A program made the position numbers and the translations under genes. The notes beneath the pieces were generated by a model, which saw only the letters and a program-made list of their open reading frames with translations, ran no database searches and had not been told where the DNA came from. From NCBI RefSeq assembly GCF_008274695.1, contig NZ_VTOU01000006.1:62001-126000 (forward strand): DNA of 64,000 nucleotides. The letters are read 5' to 3'. The first letter of the stretch is position 1. Every line of letters begins with the position of its first letter. Shown piece by piece: positions 18,895-26,446 of this stretch. The DNA comes from Sphingomonas montanisoli. Lineage in GTDB: Bacteria > Pseudomonadota > Alphaproteobacteria > Sphingomonadales > Sphingomonadaceae.

Positions 18895-19266
18895 CTACTG
18901 CGCACGCTTGTGGTGAGCCCTTAGCCAGCCCTGCAGCTCGCCCACTTCCCGAGTCTGCTCGGTAATCGCCTTGGTCGCCATCGTTCGAACCTGCGCGTCC
19001 TTTGTGTCGCGCAAGACGATGCGTGACATCGCGATCGCGCCGCGATGATGCTCGATCATCTTGCGAACCCAGGTTTCCGTCGCGTCGCCGCCCATGGCGG
19101 ACATCATCTTCTGATGCATCTCCATCTCGGCCAGCGGATACGGGTTGGCCGGCGTAGGGTTCGTCATCTGGCCCATGTCCATCTTCGAATGGTCCATGCC
19201 CTGCATTTGCGCGATCGCGGGTGTGGTCAACAATCCGACGATCATGACGGCGATTATTTTCTTCAC
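18895..19266 (-). CDS. secreted DUF305 protein
   Basis: About 123 residues: signal peptide (MKKIIAVMIVGLLTTPAIAQ), a Met/His-rich linker (MQGMDHSKMDMGQM) and a DUF305 four-helix domain with the motif MIEHHRGAIAMSRIVL. DUF305 proteins are ferritin-like bundles common in copper loci and probably bind metal through the HH pair. GTG 19266 is chosen because GAGGAGAG lies just upstream and it gives a proper signal peptide. One of three DUF305 genes in this window. Confidence 0.83.
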   Translation of the reverse strand: MKKIIAVMIVGLLTTPAIAQMQGMDHSKMDMGQMTNPTPANPYPLAEMEMHQKMMSAMGGDATETWVRKMIEHHRGAIAMSRIVLRDTKDAQVRTMATKAITEQTREVGELQGWLRAHHKRAQ

Positions 19267-19360
19267 AATTCTCTCCTCATCGCCCCGCATTGTTAATACG
19301 CGCGAGCGCGCCAATACCCTCGCAAGCCTGCGCTAATTTTCGAGAATGGGATGGCGAAAC

Positions 19361-19807
19361 CTACTTGCGGGCGAGAATAGCCTTCATCTCATCAATCTCG
19401 CGCCGTTGGGATTCCTCGATGCCACCGCACAGCCGGACGATTTCCGGGTCCTTCAAGGTCGCCTCGCGACACATGAGGATCGCCCCCGAATGGTGCGGGA
19501 TCATCGAACGCAGGAATGCCGTGTCACCGATCGTCGTTTGCGTGCGGATCAGGGCGAACGATCCAGCAAATATCACAACAGAGCCCACCAGAAGAGCAGC
19601 ATTGGCCGCCTTTGATGGGAACATATGGCCCATTGCGAGGATCATCAGCACCACCATCGGCGCGACCATCATCAGCGTCATGTAGACCATATTGAGATTA
19701 TTGTAGAAGCTCCCCAGGGAATCGATCATGACGAACATCACCAAATACATGATAATGCCGCCGACCAGGGTCTGCAGCGCGAGGCTCGCATAAGCATTCT
19801 TCATCAT
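19361..19807 (-). CDS. membrane-anchored DUF305 protein
   Basis: A 148-residue protein with three membrane helices in the first 90 residues (ASLALQTLVGGIIMYLVMFV, NMVYMTLMMVAPMVVLMIL, AALLVGSVVIFAGSFAL), then a DUF305 domain with MIPHHSGAILMCREA and a Cys at LCGGIEESQRREIDEM. Start ATG 19807 follows AAAGGAG. The membrane anchor sets it apart from the other two DUF305 proteins here. Likely faces the periplasm and binds copper; exact role unknown. Confidence 0.82.
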   Translation of the reverse strand: MMKNAYASLALQTLVGGIIMYLVMFVMIDSLGSFYNNLNMVYMTLMMVAPMVVLMILAMGHMFPSKAANAALLVGSVVIFAGSFALIRTQTTIGDTAFLRSMIPHHSGAILMCREATLKDPEIVRLCGGIEESQRREIDEMKAILARK

Positions 19808-19851
19808 CGGTCGTCTCCTTTGGCCCCCGCCCAAGAATTCCCCATGTTCGT

Positions 19852-20571
19852 TCATTTGTTGCGGCGCCGCTTTCGTGGCCAGCGGAAATACAAAAGGGCC
19901 GAACCAGCGATCGCCAGCGCCAGCCCCCCAGCGGCGAATCCAATCAGCCACGGTGTGTTGAAATCCTCATGGTTCTTCCAGTCCATGATGTGGAGGCCCC
20001 AGAAGAAGTCGTAGAGACGCCAGGTGCCGTTCCTGACGGCAACGATTCGACCGCTGTTTTGCGCAACATAGATACGGGTCGCGTCGCGGTCCGGGAAATC
20101 GACCCGCCATGCTGGCAGTATCGCCCTATATTCGGTGCTGGCGGTCAAAATGGCGCGTATGCTCGGCGTCGGCGCCACGCCGCGATAGGCTTGGACCGCG
20201 ACTGCTCGCGCCATTGCAGCATTTAGAGGAGGGATGCGCTTTCCAGTCTCGGCATCCTGGAGCACCACCGCACCATCGGCCAGCTCGACCTCGGCGACTT
20301 CGCGTCCCAGCAGCAGACGATATCGGACCTCTCGCGCGGGTTTGTTCGCCTCGCGCAACACGAGATCCAGCGGTGCACGGGGACGAGCTTGATCAAGCGT
20401 CGCTGGCGATACCCGCTCCACGAGACGTTCACCGCGAACCCGGTCGATCGGCAGCACGCTCATGATCAGGCCGCTGGCAAACCATAGCAATAGCTGGACA
20501 CCGATGATCAGGGCCAGCCAGCGGTGTACCCGGCTAACCCCGACGTGGAGCCGAAGCCGGGTGCTCCTCAG
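19852..20571 (-). CDS. PepSY-domain membrane protein, probable CTG start
   Basis: A PepSY-type protein with an N-terminal membrane helix (RWLALIIGVQLLLWFASGLI), a periplasmic region (ATRIYVAQNSGRIVAVRNGT is a PepSY strand pair), the motif YDFFWGLHIMDWKN and a C-terminal helix ending in a basic tail. The frame has no ATG or GTG upstream of the first helix: the first ordinary start is TTG 20490, inside that helix. A CTG at 20571 overlaps the copB stop as CTGA and gives a complete 239-residue protein, so I prefer it. Role in copper handling is inferred from position after copAB. Confidence 0.72.
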   Translation of the reverse strand: MRSTRLRLHVGVSRVHRWLALIIGVQLLLWFASGLIMSVLPIDRVRGERLVERVSPATLDQARPRAPLDLVLREANKPAREVRYRLLLGREVAEVELADGAVVLQDAETGKRIPPLNAAMARAVAVQAYRGVAPTPSIRAILTASTEYRAILPAWRVDFPDRDATRIYVAQNSGRIVAVRNGTWRLYDFFWGLHIMDWKNHEDFNTPWLIGFAAGGLALAIAGSALLYFRWPRKRRRNK

Positions 20572-21833
20572 AACCAGGTCCGCACGCCGATAACGAAGCT
20601 CGTCGCCTTGACGCCTTCGCCATCGGCCCGCGCATAGTCCGCAGTCTTGCCCAACTGGCGATCGTAGGAAACACCGATGTATGGAGCAAACTCGCGTCGG
20701 ACCTCATAGCGGAGGCGCAGCCCAAATTCGGCGTTCGAAATGCCCGCTCCAATCCGGGTCTCCGGCACATCTTGCGCAGAAAAGTTAAGTTCGACCCGCG
20801 GCTGAAGGATCAGCCGTTGCGTGATGCGCTGGTCATAATAGCCCTCGATCCGTCCCAGAACCTCACCCTTGTTCGACAGGAACACAGCAGCTTCGGTTTC
20901 AAACCAGTAAGGCGCGACGCCTTCGATCCCGATCGTCGCATAAGTGCGGGACGGGTTGGGTTTGAAATCATAACGGACGCCTGCCTGTACATTCCAGTAA
21001 GGATCGAGCGCTCGGCTGTAGAGTGCCTGAACCTCTGCGGTTTCCATAAAGATACCATTGCGGCCGGCCAGAACGCCCTCGCCTTCGGTCTTGATCGTCA
21101 ACCGATCGAGGTCCTTCCCGAACCAAGCCTCGCCGTCCCACCGATAGCCGTCCCGCCCGTTTCGAACCTGATATTCCGCCAGGTTGAACAGGATCATCGA
21201 GGAAGTGCTTCCCCCATGCTCGTTGTGCAGCATGGAGCGTGAATCGGCCATCGCGCCGTTCTGATAGATCCGATCAGCATAATGATCGCTCGGCGGCGAT
21301 GGTGCCGGCGCGTTGCCTGGGGCAAGGCTCGTGCCCCCTGCCCCATGCCCCGCCATCTGCCCGTCCATCATCATGCCGGGCATCGACGACATGTCATGCT
21401 CCATCGGCTGACCGTTAGTGCCCGCAGGCATATTCATGCCTGGCATAGTGTGGTCCATCGCACCGCCGGCAGACTCTGGCATCGCCATGCCAGGCATACT
21501 CGACATGTCATGGCCGGCATGGGCATCGGCCGCCGACGGCGTCTTGCTGGCCGGCATGTCCATTCCGGGCATATCGCCCATTCCCGACATGTCGTGCGCA
21601 GCGGGCTTGGGTTTTGCAGCTGGTGCCCTACGCTTGGCGGGCGCAGGTCTGGCAGCCGGCCTCTCGGCCGTCGTGCGCTTGGCCCGACTTGCCGGCTTGG
21701 CCGCTGGCTTTCTCTTCGCTGCCGGCTGAGAGGCTGGCATGTTCATGCCGGGCATATTTTGCATCGATTGTGCGCCGGCCGGTGCTGCAAGAGCAAGCGG
21801 CGCCGCGCTGATCAGGAGAAGAAGCAACTTCAT
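20568..21833 (-). CDS. copB: copper resistance outer-membrane protein CopB
   Basis: A 421-residue CopB with a signal peptide (MKLLLLLISAAPLALAAPAG), a long Met-rich copper-binding region of MPGM/MDMPAS-type repeats (about residues 25-165, interrupted by an Ala/Lys/Arg-rich stretch) and a C-terminal beta-barrel domain (from about residue 185) ending in Phe as outer-membrane barrels do. It overlaps copA by ATGA at 21833-21830. CopB works with CopA oxidase in sequestering periplasmic copper. Confidence 0.93.
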   Translation of the reverse strand: MKLLLLLISAAPLALAAPAGAQSMQNMPGMNMPASQPAAKRKPAAKPASRAKRTTAERPAARPAPAKRRAPAAKPKPAAHDMSGMGDMPGMDMPASKTPSAADAHAGHDMSSMPGMAMPESAGGAMDHTMPGMNMPAGTNGQPMEHDMSSMPGMMMDGQMAGHGAGGTSLAPGNAPAPSPPSDHYADRIYQNGAMADSRSMLHNEHGGSTSSMILFNLAEYQVRNGRDGYRWDGEAWFGKDLDRLTIKTEGEGVLAGRNGIFMETAEVQALYSRALDPYWNVQAGVRYDFKPNPSRTYATIGIEGVAPYWFETEAAVFLSNKGEVLGRIEGYYDQRITQRLILQPRVELNFSAQDVPETRIGAGISNAEFGLRLRYEVRREFAPYIGVSYDRQLGKTADYARADGEGVKATSFVIGVRTWF

Positions 21834-23725
21834 GCGGCTTCTCCCCGGGGCCGGACAGAGACGACACGCATCATCCCGGCATGCATGTGATAGAGCATAT
21901 GGCAGTGGAAGGCCCAGTCGCCGATCGCATTGGCGGTGACATCAAAACTCACCTTGCCGCCAGGCGCGACATTGACGGTGTGCTTGCGCGGCGAATACTC
22001 GCCGTGCCCTGTCACCAGCTCGAAAAAATGCCCGTGCAGATGGATCGGGTGGGACATCATCGTGTCGTTCACGAGCGTGACGCGGACTCGTTCGTTTTCG
22101 AGGAATGGTATCGGCTCGCGCTTGTCGCTGAGCTTCACCCCGTCGAACGACCACATATAGCGTTCCATATTGCCGGTCAGATGAATTTCCATCGCCCGGT
22201 CGGGTGCCCGCACATCGGGATTGCGGTCCACCGCCATGAGATCGCGGTAAACAAGAACGCGGTGCCCCGCATCTTCGAGGCCCTGCCCGGGCTCACCCGT
22301 CCGGTCCATCGGCATAGGAGAGATCGTCTGCACGCCAGGCCCCATCTTGACCTGCGGGGCTTTGCTGGCGTCGCGCATATTCATGCCGCCCATTCCGCCC
22401 ATCGCCATGCCGCCCATCGCGTCGCCGGCAGGCGCACCCATTCCAGGCATGTTCGCCATCGAACCATCGGCCGGCTTGTCCATTGCCGGCATCGAGGCCC
22501 CGGATTCCATGTTCATTCCAGCCATACCGCCTGCGGCGGCCCCGCTTGCCGACATGTCATGTCCCATCGCTGAGTGGTCCATGCCTTGCATGCCACCCAT
22601 ATCCATGTCCCCCATGCCCATGTCTTTCATATTAGCGAGGGGACGTTTGCGTAGCGCAGGCACTTCAGCTGCCATGCCTTCGCGCGGAGCCAAGGTTGCG
22701 CGGGCCATGCCCGACCGATCGACGGATTCGCCGACCAGCGTATAGGCGCGATCATCAGTCGGTGTGACGATGACGTCGTAAGTCTCGGCCACCGCGATCT
22801 GGAACTCGTCAACCTCGACAGGCCTGACGTTGAGCCCGTCGGCCTGAACGACCGTAAGTTTGAGGCCGGGAATCCTGACATTGAATGTCGTCATCGCAGA
22901 GGCGTTGACGAAACGCAGCCGGACCCGCTCGCCGGGCCGGAAGAGCGCAGTCCAATTGTCCTGCGGGCCATGCCCGTTCACGAGATATGTATAGGTCGAA
23001 CCCGTGACATCGGAAACGTCGGTCGGGTCCATACGCATATTGCCCCAGTCGAGACGTTCCTTGAGTGGTTGGTCTTTCTTGGCCAGGAGACCGGCCAGCG
23101 TTTGGCGCTGATAGTTGAAATAGCCCCCGCCGACCTGCTTGAGCTTCCGGAAAATCGCGTGGGGGTGCATCTGGCTATGGTCGGACAGCACGACGACATG
23201 CTCGCGATCCGAGCGGATCGGGTCCTCGCCTTCCGGATCGATGACGATCGGCCCATAATGGCCCATCTGCTCCTGCAGCCCCGAATGGCTATGATACCAA
23301 TATGTGCCCGCCTGAACGATCGGGAACTCGTAGACGAAGGTCGACTTTGGTTTGATGCCGGGGAAGCTGATCCCGGGCACGCCATCAAACTGGAATGGTA
23401 CGAGTAAGCCATGCCAGTGGATCGAGCTGTCTTCGTCGAGATCGTTGATCACCGACAGGCGCGCCGTCTGGCCCTGGCGCAGCCGGATGAGGGGTGCCGG
23501 CACCGTGCCGTTGATGCCAATGGCATGGCTTGCCCGGCCATCGATCATCATCATCTGATGGGCGATTTTGAGCGTGATATCGTTCCCGGTGACGATCGGG
23601 AGCGGCCTCACGATCCCGGCCGAAACGGGCTGAGCCCATGCCGGCATCCAGGCCGACAATGCCAGACCACCGCCGGTCAATGCGGCACCGCGGAAAAGGT
23701 CGCGGCGGTTCAATACCGGGGGCAT
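21830..23725 (-). CDS. copA: periplasmic multicopper oxidase CopA
   Basis: A 631-residue multicopper oxidase of the plasmid copper-resistance type; oxidises Cu(I) to Cu(II) in the periplasm. A Tat signal (NRRDLFRGAALTGGGLALSA) fits export of a folded copper enzyme. The copper motifs are visible: HWHG near residue 103, WYHSHSG near 145, HPIHLHGH, and HCHMLYHMHAGMM at the C-terminus. Between about residues 360 and 458 is a Met/His-rich insert (DMGMGDMDMGGM-type). Start ATG 23725 follows AAGGAG. Confidence 0.94.
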   Translation of the reverse strand: MPPVLNRRDLFRGAALTGGGLALSAWMPAWAQPVSAGIVRPLPIVTGNDITLKIAHQMMMIDGRASHAIGINGTVPAPLIRLRQGQTARLSVINDLDEDSSIHWHGLLVPFQFDGVPGISFPGIKPKSTFVYEFPIVQAGTYWYHSHSGLQEQMGHYGPIVIDPEGEDPIRSDREHVVVLSDHSQMHPHAIFRKLKQVGGGYFNYQRQTLAGLLAKKDQPLKERLDWGNMRMDPTDVSDVTGSTYTYLVNGHGPQDNWTALFRPGERVRLRFVNASAMTTFNVRIPGLKLTVVQADGLNVRPVEVDEFQIAVAETYDVIVTPTDDRAYTLVGESVDRSGMARATLAPREGMAAEVPALRKRPLANMKDMGMGDMDMGGMQGMDHSAMGHDMSASGAAAGGMAGMNMESGASMPAMDKPADGSMANMPGMGAPAGDAMGGMAMGGMGGMNMRDASKAPQVKMGPGVQTISPMPMDRTGEPGQGLEDAGHRVLVYRDLMAVDRNPDVRAPDRAMEIHLTGNMERYMWSFDGVKLSDKREPIPFLENERVRVTLVNDTMMSHPIHLHGHFFELVTGHGEYSPRKHTVNVAPGGKVSFDVTANAIGDWAFHCHMLYHMHAGMMRVVSVRPRGEAA

Positions 23726-23818
23726 AGTATCTCCTTGTTCAACGTGCAGCACTCCGGGTCCGCAAAGGCGCTCGAGCGCGGTATCTCTCTCTCCTTACGC
23801 GCGAGCGGGGCGCACCCC

Positions 23819-24391
23819 TCATTCCTCGGCCAAGATTTCCGCAAGGCGCGACCGCGCACGGTAAAGGCGCGTCTCGACCGCCTTGCCACTTATCGAGAGC
23901 GCAGTTGCCGCTTCCGACTGATTCAGCCCTTCGACTGTGCGGAGCAACAGAACTTCCCGCAACGAGACCGGTAGCGCGCTGATTGCGGCGGCCATTCGTT
24001 TGATCTCCATTTTTGAGTCGGCACTGGCATGCGCGGAGGGTGCATCATCCGGCACTTGCTCGATCTCGGCGTCGGACGCTGCATAACCGAAGTTGAAGAG
24101 CTGCCGCACCTTCTGGCGGCGGTGCCAGTCGCGGCATTTGTTAATCGCGATCCGGGACAGCCAAGCCCTGAGCGGCCGCGCGCCATCATATTTTCGCAGA
24201 TGGCTGAACGCGGAGACGAAGCAGTCCTGGGTGAGGTCTAGCGCGTCCTCGGCATTCCCCACCAGGCCGCGTACCAGTCGAAATATCGCAGCCTGGTGCC
24301 GATGCATGATCTCTGCGAAGGCCGGCTGCCGGCCCGCGAGCGTTAGCGCCGCAAGTTCACCGTCCGAGCACGCGCGAAGATCTAGACTCAC
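23819..24391 (-). CDS. cnrH: ECF sigma factor, CnrH-like
   Basis: A 190-residue ECF sigma factor: region 2 (DALDLTQDCFVSAFSHLRKY, then RAWLSRIAINKCRDWHRRQK) and region 4 (ALPVSLREVLLLRTVEGLNQ, then a helix-turn-helix ending AVETRLYRARSRLAEIL). It starts at GTG 24391, overlapping the sensor gene stop (GTGA). Order anti-sigma, sensor, sigma reproduces the cnrYXH operon of Cupriavidus. It should direct transcription of the copper block downstream (copA onward) when released. Confidence 0.88.
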   Translation of the reverse strand: MSLDLRACSDGELAALTLAGRQPAFAEIMHRHQAAIFRLVRGLVGNAEDALDLTQDCFVSAFSHLRKYDGARPLRAWLSRIAINKCRDWHRRQKVRQLFNFGYAASDAEIEQVPDDAPSAHASADSKMEIKRMAAAISALPVSLREVLLLRTVEGLNQSEAATALSISGKAVETRLYRARSRLAEILAEE

Positions 24392-24825
24392 CGTGCATCG
24401 TCGGTGAGCGCATGTACCACCGCCTGATCGAAGGTCTTGGCCTGATCAGGGCGCAAGATCTGGCGCATCGCGAAGATATGGCCAAGCGTTTCCTTTTGCA
24501 GCTCGCCCATCGCCTGATGCGACTGATCGACGGCCGCCGTGACACCCGGTCCGTTGCCATGTTCGGCTTCGATCGCGGCCGCGAGACGCGCGTTGTCCGC
24601 TCTCAGTTCGAGCTCCAGCGCGCGACGACGCATGGCAAAGCGCTGCTCAAGCAGTTCAACCTGAGCCTTCTGACGGTCGTCCAGGTCGAGCTTGCTGTGC
24701 AACACGTCGTGGAGTTCGACACCGGCCGCCTTGGGCTGGGGGAAGAAGTGACGCCCAAGGAACACGCCCGCAACGGCTGCGACGAAGGCGACGACAGCTA
24801 CCAAAACAAGCAATTTTGCCTTCAT
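24388..24825 (-). CDS. cnrX: periplasmic metal sensor, CnrX-like
   Basis: A 145-residue protein with one N-terminal membrane helix (LLVLVAVVAFVAAVAGVFLG) and a helical periplasmic domain. His39, His43, Glu60, His116 and Met120 align, with a constant offset of three, to the five Ni/Co ligands of CnrX (His42, His46, Glu63, His119, Met123). The metal site therefore appears complete. It overlaps both neighbours by 4 bp. It should signal to the membrane anti-sigma factor encoded before it. Metal preference in this copper setting is open. Confidence 0.87.
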   Translation of the reverse strand: MKAKLLVLVAVVAFVAAVAGVFLGRHFFPQPKAAGVELHDVLHSKLDLDDRQKAQVELLEQRFAMRRRALELELRADNARLAAAIEAEHGNGPGVTAAVDQSHQAMGELQKETLGHIFAMRQILRPDQAKTFDQAVVHALTDDAR

Positions 24826-25103
24826 TGAGAGCCTACCAGCAGCGTCGAGGGGGCAAGCGGATTGGATGGCCCGAACGGCGAGAGCGTGACCGATGCCTCG
24901 GCACGCGGCGTGAATCCATTGCTGGCGATACCGAGCAGCACCGCACCGAAAGCCGCGACCACGCCGAACCGGAGTTGAGAAGCGGCCGAAACCTGCGGTA
25001 ATGCCGCAATGCGTTGGAACACGGCCTCCTCCAGACCTATCAGGCCCGGATGCCCCGGTTCATTGCGCAAGCGCGTCAAAAGCCCATCCAAGTCGGTTTT
25101 CAT
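24822..25103 (-). CDS. cnrY: membrane anti-sigma factor, CnrY-like
   Basis: A 93-residue protein with a cytosolic N-terminus, one membrane helix (FGVVAAFGAVLLGIASNGF, about residues 46-64) and a short periplasmic tail, the size and topology of CnrY (95 residues). The identification rests on layout and gene order rather than on strong sequence motifs. Start ATG 25103 follows AGGA. It should hold the ECF sigma factor at the membrane until the CnrX-like sensor binds metal. Confidence 0.75.
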   Translation of the reverse strand: MKTDLDGLLTRLRNEPGHPGLIGLEEAVFQRIAALPQVSAASQLRFGVVAAFGAVLLGIASNGFTPRAEASVTLSPFGPSNPLAPSTLLVGSQ

Positions 25104-25140
25104 CGCAAATCCTAATCTCTATCTGTTCAGCGCCCCTGCA

Positions 25141-25193
25141 AGAGGGCCGCCCTCTCCGCCGTTCGCTCTACCAGCCCTTAGTGATTTCGCACC
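25141..25193 (-). promoter_or_regulatory. cnrY upstream region: dyad and shared GGTGCG motif
   Basis: A perfect 7-bp dyad (AGAGGGC-C-GCCCTCT, 25141-25155) lies about 40 bases before the cnrY start. Further upstream, 25193-25181 reads GGTGCGAAATCAC leftward. Closely similar words precede the cytochrome c gene (25888-25876) and copC (26014-26027). They may be part of a promoter read by the CnrH-like sigma factor; this is inferred from the repetition only. Confidence 0.4.
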
Positions 25194-25221
25194 ACTCGGT
25201 CGGTTTGGCTGGACGACGACC

Positions 25222-25237
25222 TGTCCGCAGGCGGACA
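25222..25237 (-). terminator. stem-loop after the cytochrome c gene
   Basis: TGTCCGC and GCGGACA arms around AG, six bases beyond the cytochrome c stop codon. There is no T-run, so termination would be weak or factor-assisted. Confidence 0.35.
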
Positions 25238-25242
25238 TATTG

Positions 25243-25839
25243 TTACGGCATCATCTTTTTCATGCGAGGCATATCCTTCATCATCGCATCATGGTCTTCA
25301 GGCGCACTGGCAATTGCTGCCTGATATTGCGCCGGGGTCATCTTGGGGAGTTGGCGCACGAAAGCCACCATGTCCCAGATCAATTCGTCGCTATGCGTTT
25401 TACCCCAGGCCGGCATCGCAGTCAGCTTGACCCCATGCTTGATGATCCAGAATTGTTCCCTTGCCGATCGCTGTGGCTCCCGGAAAAGCTCGGGTGCCTT
25501 AGGATAAAGGCCTTGGCTGATCTCGGACTTTTCCAGACCCGGTGCGAGATGGCAGCCGCTGCACATCTCGGTGTAAAGTCCTGCGCCGCTTTGCAGCCGT
25601 TTCATGTCCGTTAGGTTGGCCGGGACGCCCACGTTGCGAGCCCGGACGGCGATCGAACGATCACGAAGCTGCTCTATCAGCCAATAGACCGGTCTGGTGT
25701 GCGGCGAATCCGCCCCGATGTCATAGGCGCCCACATATACGACAATCCCAGCCAGTGCACCGCCGACCAGCGCCGCGACCGCGATGAACGGGCCGCTCGG
25801 AAAATGTTTCCGAAGCCATGCCTTCCTTGAATCTTCCAT
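25243..25839 (-). CDS. membrane-anchored c-type cytochrome with Met-rich tail
   Basis: A 198-residue protein with an N-terminal membrane anchor (FIAVAALVGGALAGIVVYVG) and one haem-c site, CSGCH near residue 91, with an axial Met candidate in AMPAWGKTH. The C-terminus is Met-rich (HDAMMKDMPRMKKMMP), which suggests copper binding. Start ATG 25839 follows GGGAGGA. It lies upstream of and codirectional with cnrYXH, and a shared GGTGCG motif precedes it, so it may belong to the same regulon and accept electrons from copper oxidation. That role is inferred. Confidence 0.83.
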   Translation of the reverse strand: MEDSRKAWLRKHFPSGPFIAVAALVGGALAGIVVYVGAYDIGADSPHTRPVYWLIEQLRDRSIAVRARNVGVPANLTDMKRLQSGAGLYTEMCSGCHLAPGLEKSEISQGLYPKAPELFREPQRSAREQFWIIKHGVKLTAMPAWGKTHSDELIWDMVAFVRQLPKMTPAQYQAAIASAPEDHDAMMKDMPRMKKMMP

Positions 25840-25875
25840 CGCGTCCTCCCCAGCCGAAAAGCCCTTGGTCGATTG

Positions 25876-25888
25876 GTGATCTCGCACC
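25876..25888 (-). promoter_or_regulatory. GGTGCGAGATCAC motif before cytochrome c gene
   Basis: Leftward reading GGTGCGAGATCAC, differing at one base from the word upstream of cnrY, about 37-49 bases before the cytochrome c start. Candidate promoter element of the CnrH-like regulon. Confidence 0.35.
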
Positions 25889-26013
25889 CATCCACTTGAT
25901 CATACGCGCGGCGAGCTTCCACCCCTCATCTGCCGCGCAGGTCTGCGGCGCACACCAGTTGGCGCTCCGAATTCGAAGAAATCGTGCCCGTCGGATGAGG
26001 GGTCACGGTGCGC

Positions 26014-26027
26014 GGTGCGTAAATCGC
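26014..26027 (+). promoter_or_regulatory. GGTGCGTAAATCGC motif before copC
   Basis: Rightward reading GGTGCGTAAATCGC, ending 34 bases before the copC start, similar to the words before cnrY and the cytochrome c gene. Candidate promoter element. Confidence 0.35.
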
Positions 26028-26061
26028 TTTGTCGGCAGTATCGCCGCCCATGGAGAAATCG

Positions 26062-26442
26062 ATGTTTCGTAAAACAGCTTTCGCCGTCGCCATGGCGGCG
26101 TCCGTCCTCGCCGCTACCGCTGTTCAGGCACACCCCAAGCTCAACAGCGCAAACCCGGCAGCCAATGCCGTCGGCGCATCCCCAACGAGGATCCAGCTCG
26201 TCTTTTCCGAGGCGCTGGTCGCGCAGTTCTCCGGGATCGACCTGACGATGACCGAAATGCCCGGCATGAAGATGGGGCCGATGAAGATGAACGGTGTCAA
26301 GGCGACCGTGGCCGCAGATGGCAAGACGCTCGTGGCCACGCTTGCTAAGCCGCTGCCGGTTGGAACCTACAAGGTCGACTATCACGTCGTCTCAACCGAC
26401 ACTCATCGCATTCAGGGCAGCTATACCTTCAAGGTCCAGTAA
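26062..26442 (+). CDS. copC: periplasmic copper-binding protein CopC
   Basis: A 126-residue CopC. After the signal peptide (MFRKTAFAVAMAASVLAATA, cut at VQA) the mature protein begins with His (HPKLNSANPA), the N-terminal Cu(II) ligand of CopC, and the C-terminal motif STDTHRIQGSY supplies the Asp/His ligands. A Met-rich stretch (MTEMPGMKMGPMKM) may hold Cu(I). Start ATG 26062 follows GGAGAAA; an ATG at 26050 is less likely. CopD begins five bases after its stop. Confidence 0.93.
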   Translation: MFRKTAFAVAMAASVLAATAVQAHPKLNSANPAANAVGASPTRIQLVFSEALVAQFSGIDLTMTEMPGMKMGPMKMNGVKATVAADGKTLVATLAKPLPVGTYKVDYHVVSTDTHRIQGSYTFKVQ

Positions 26443-26446
26443 GAGC

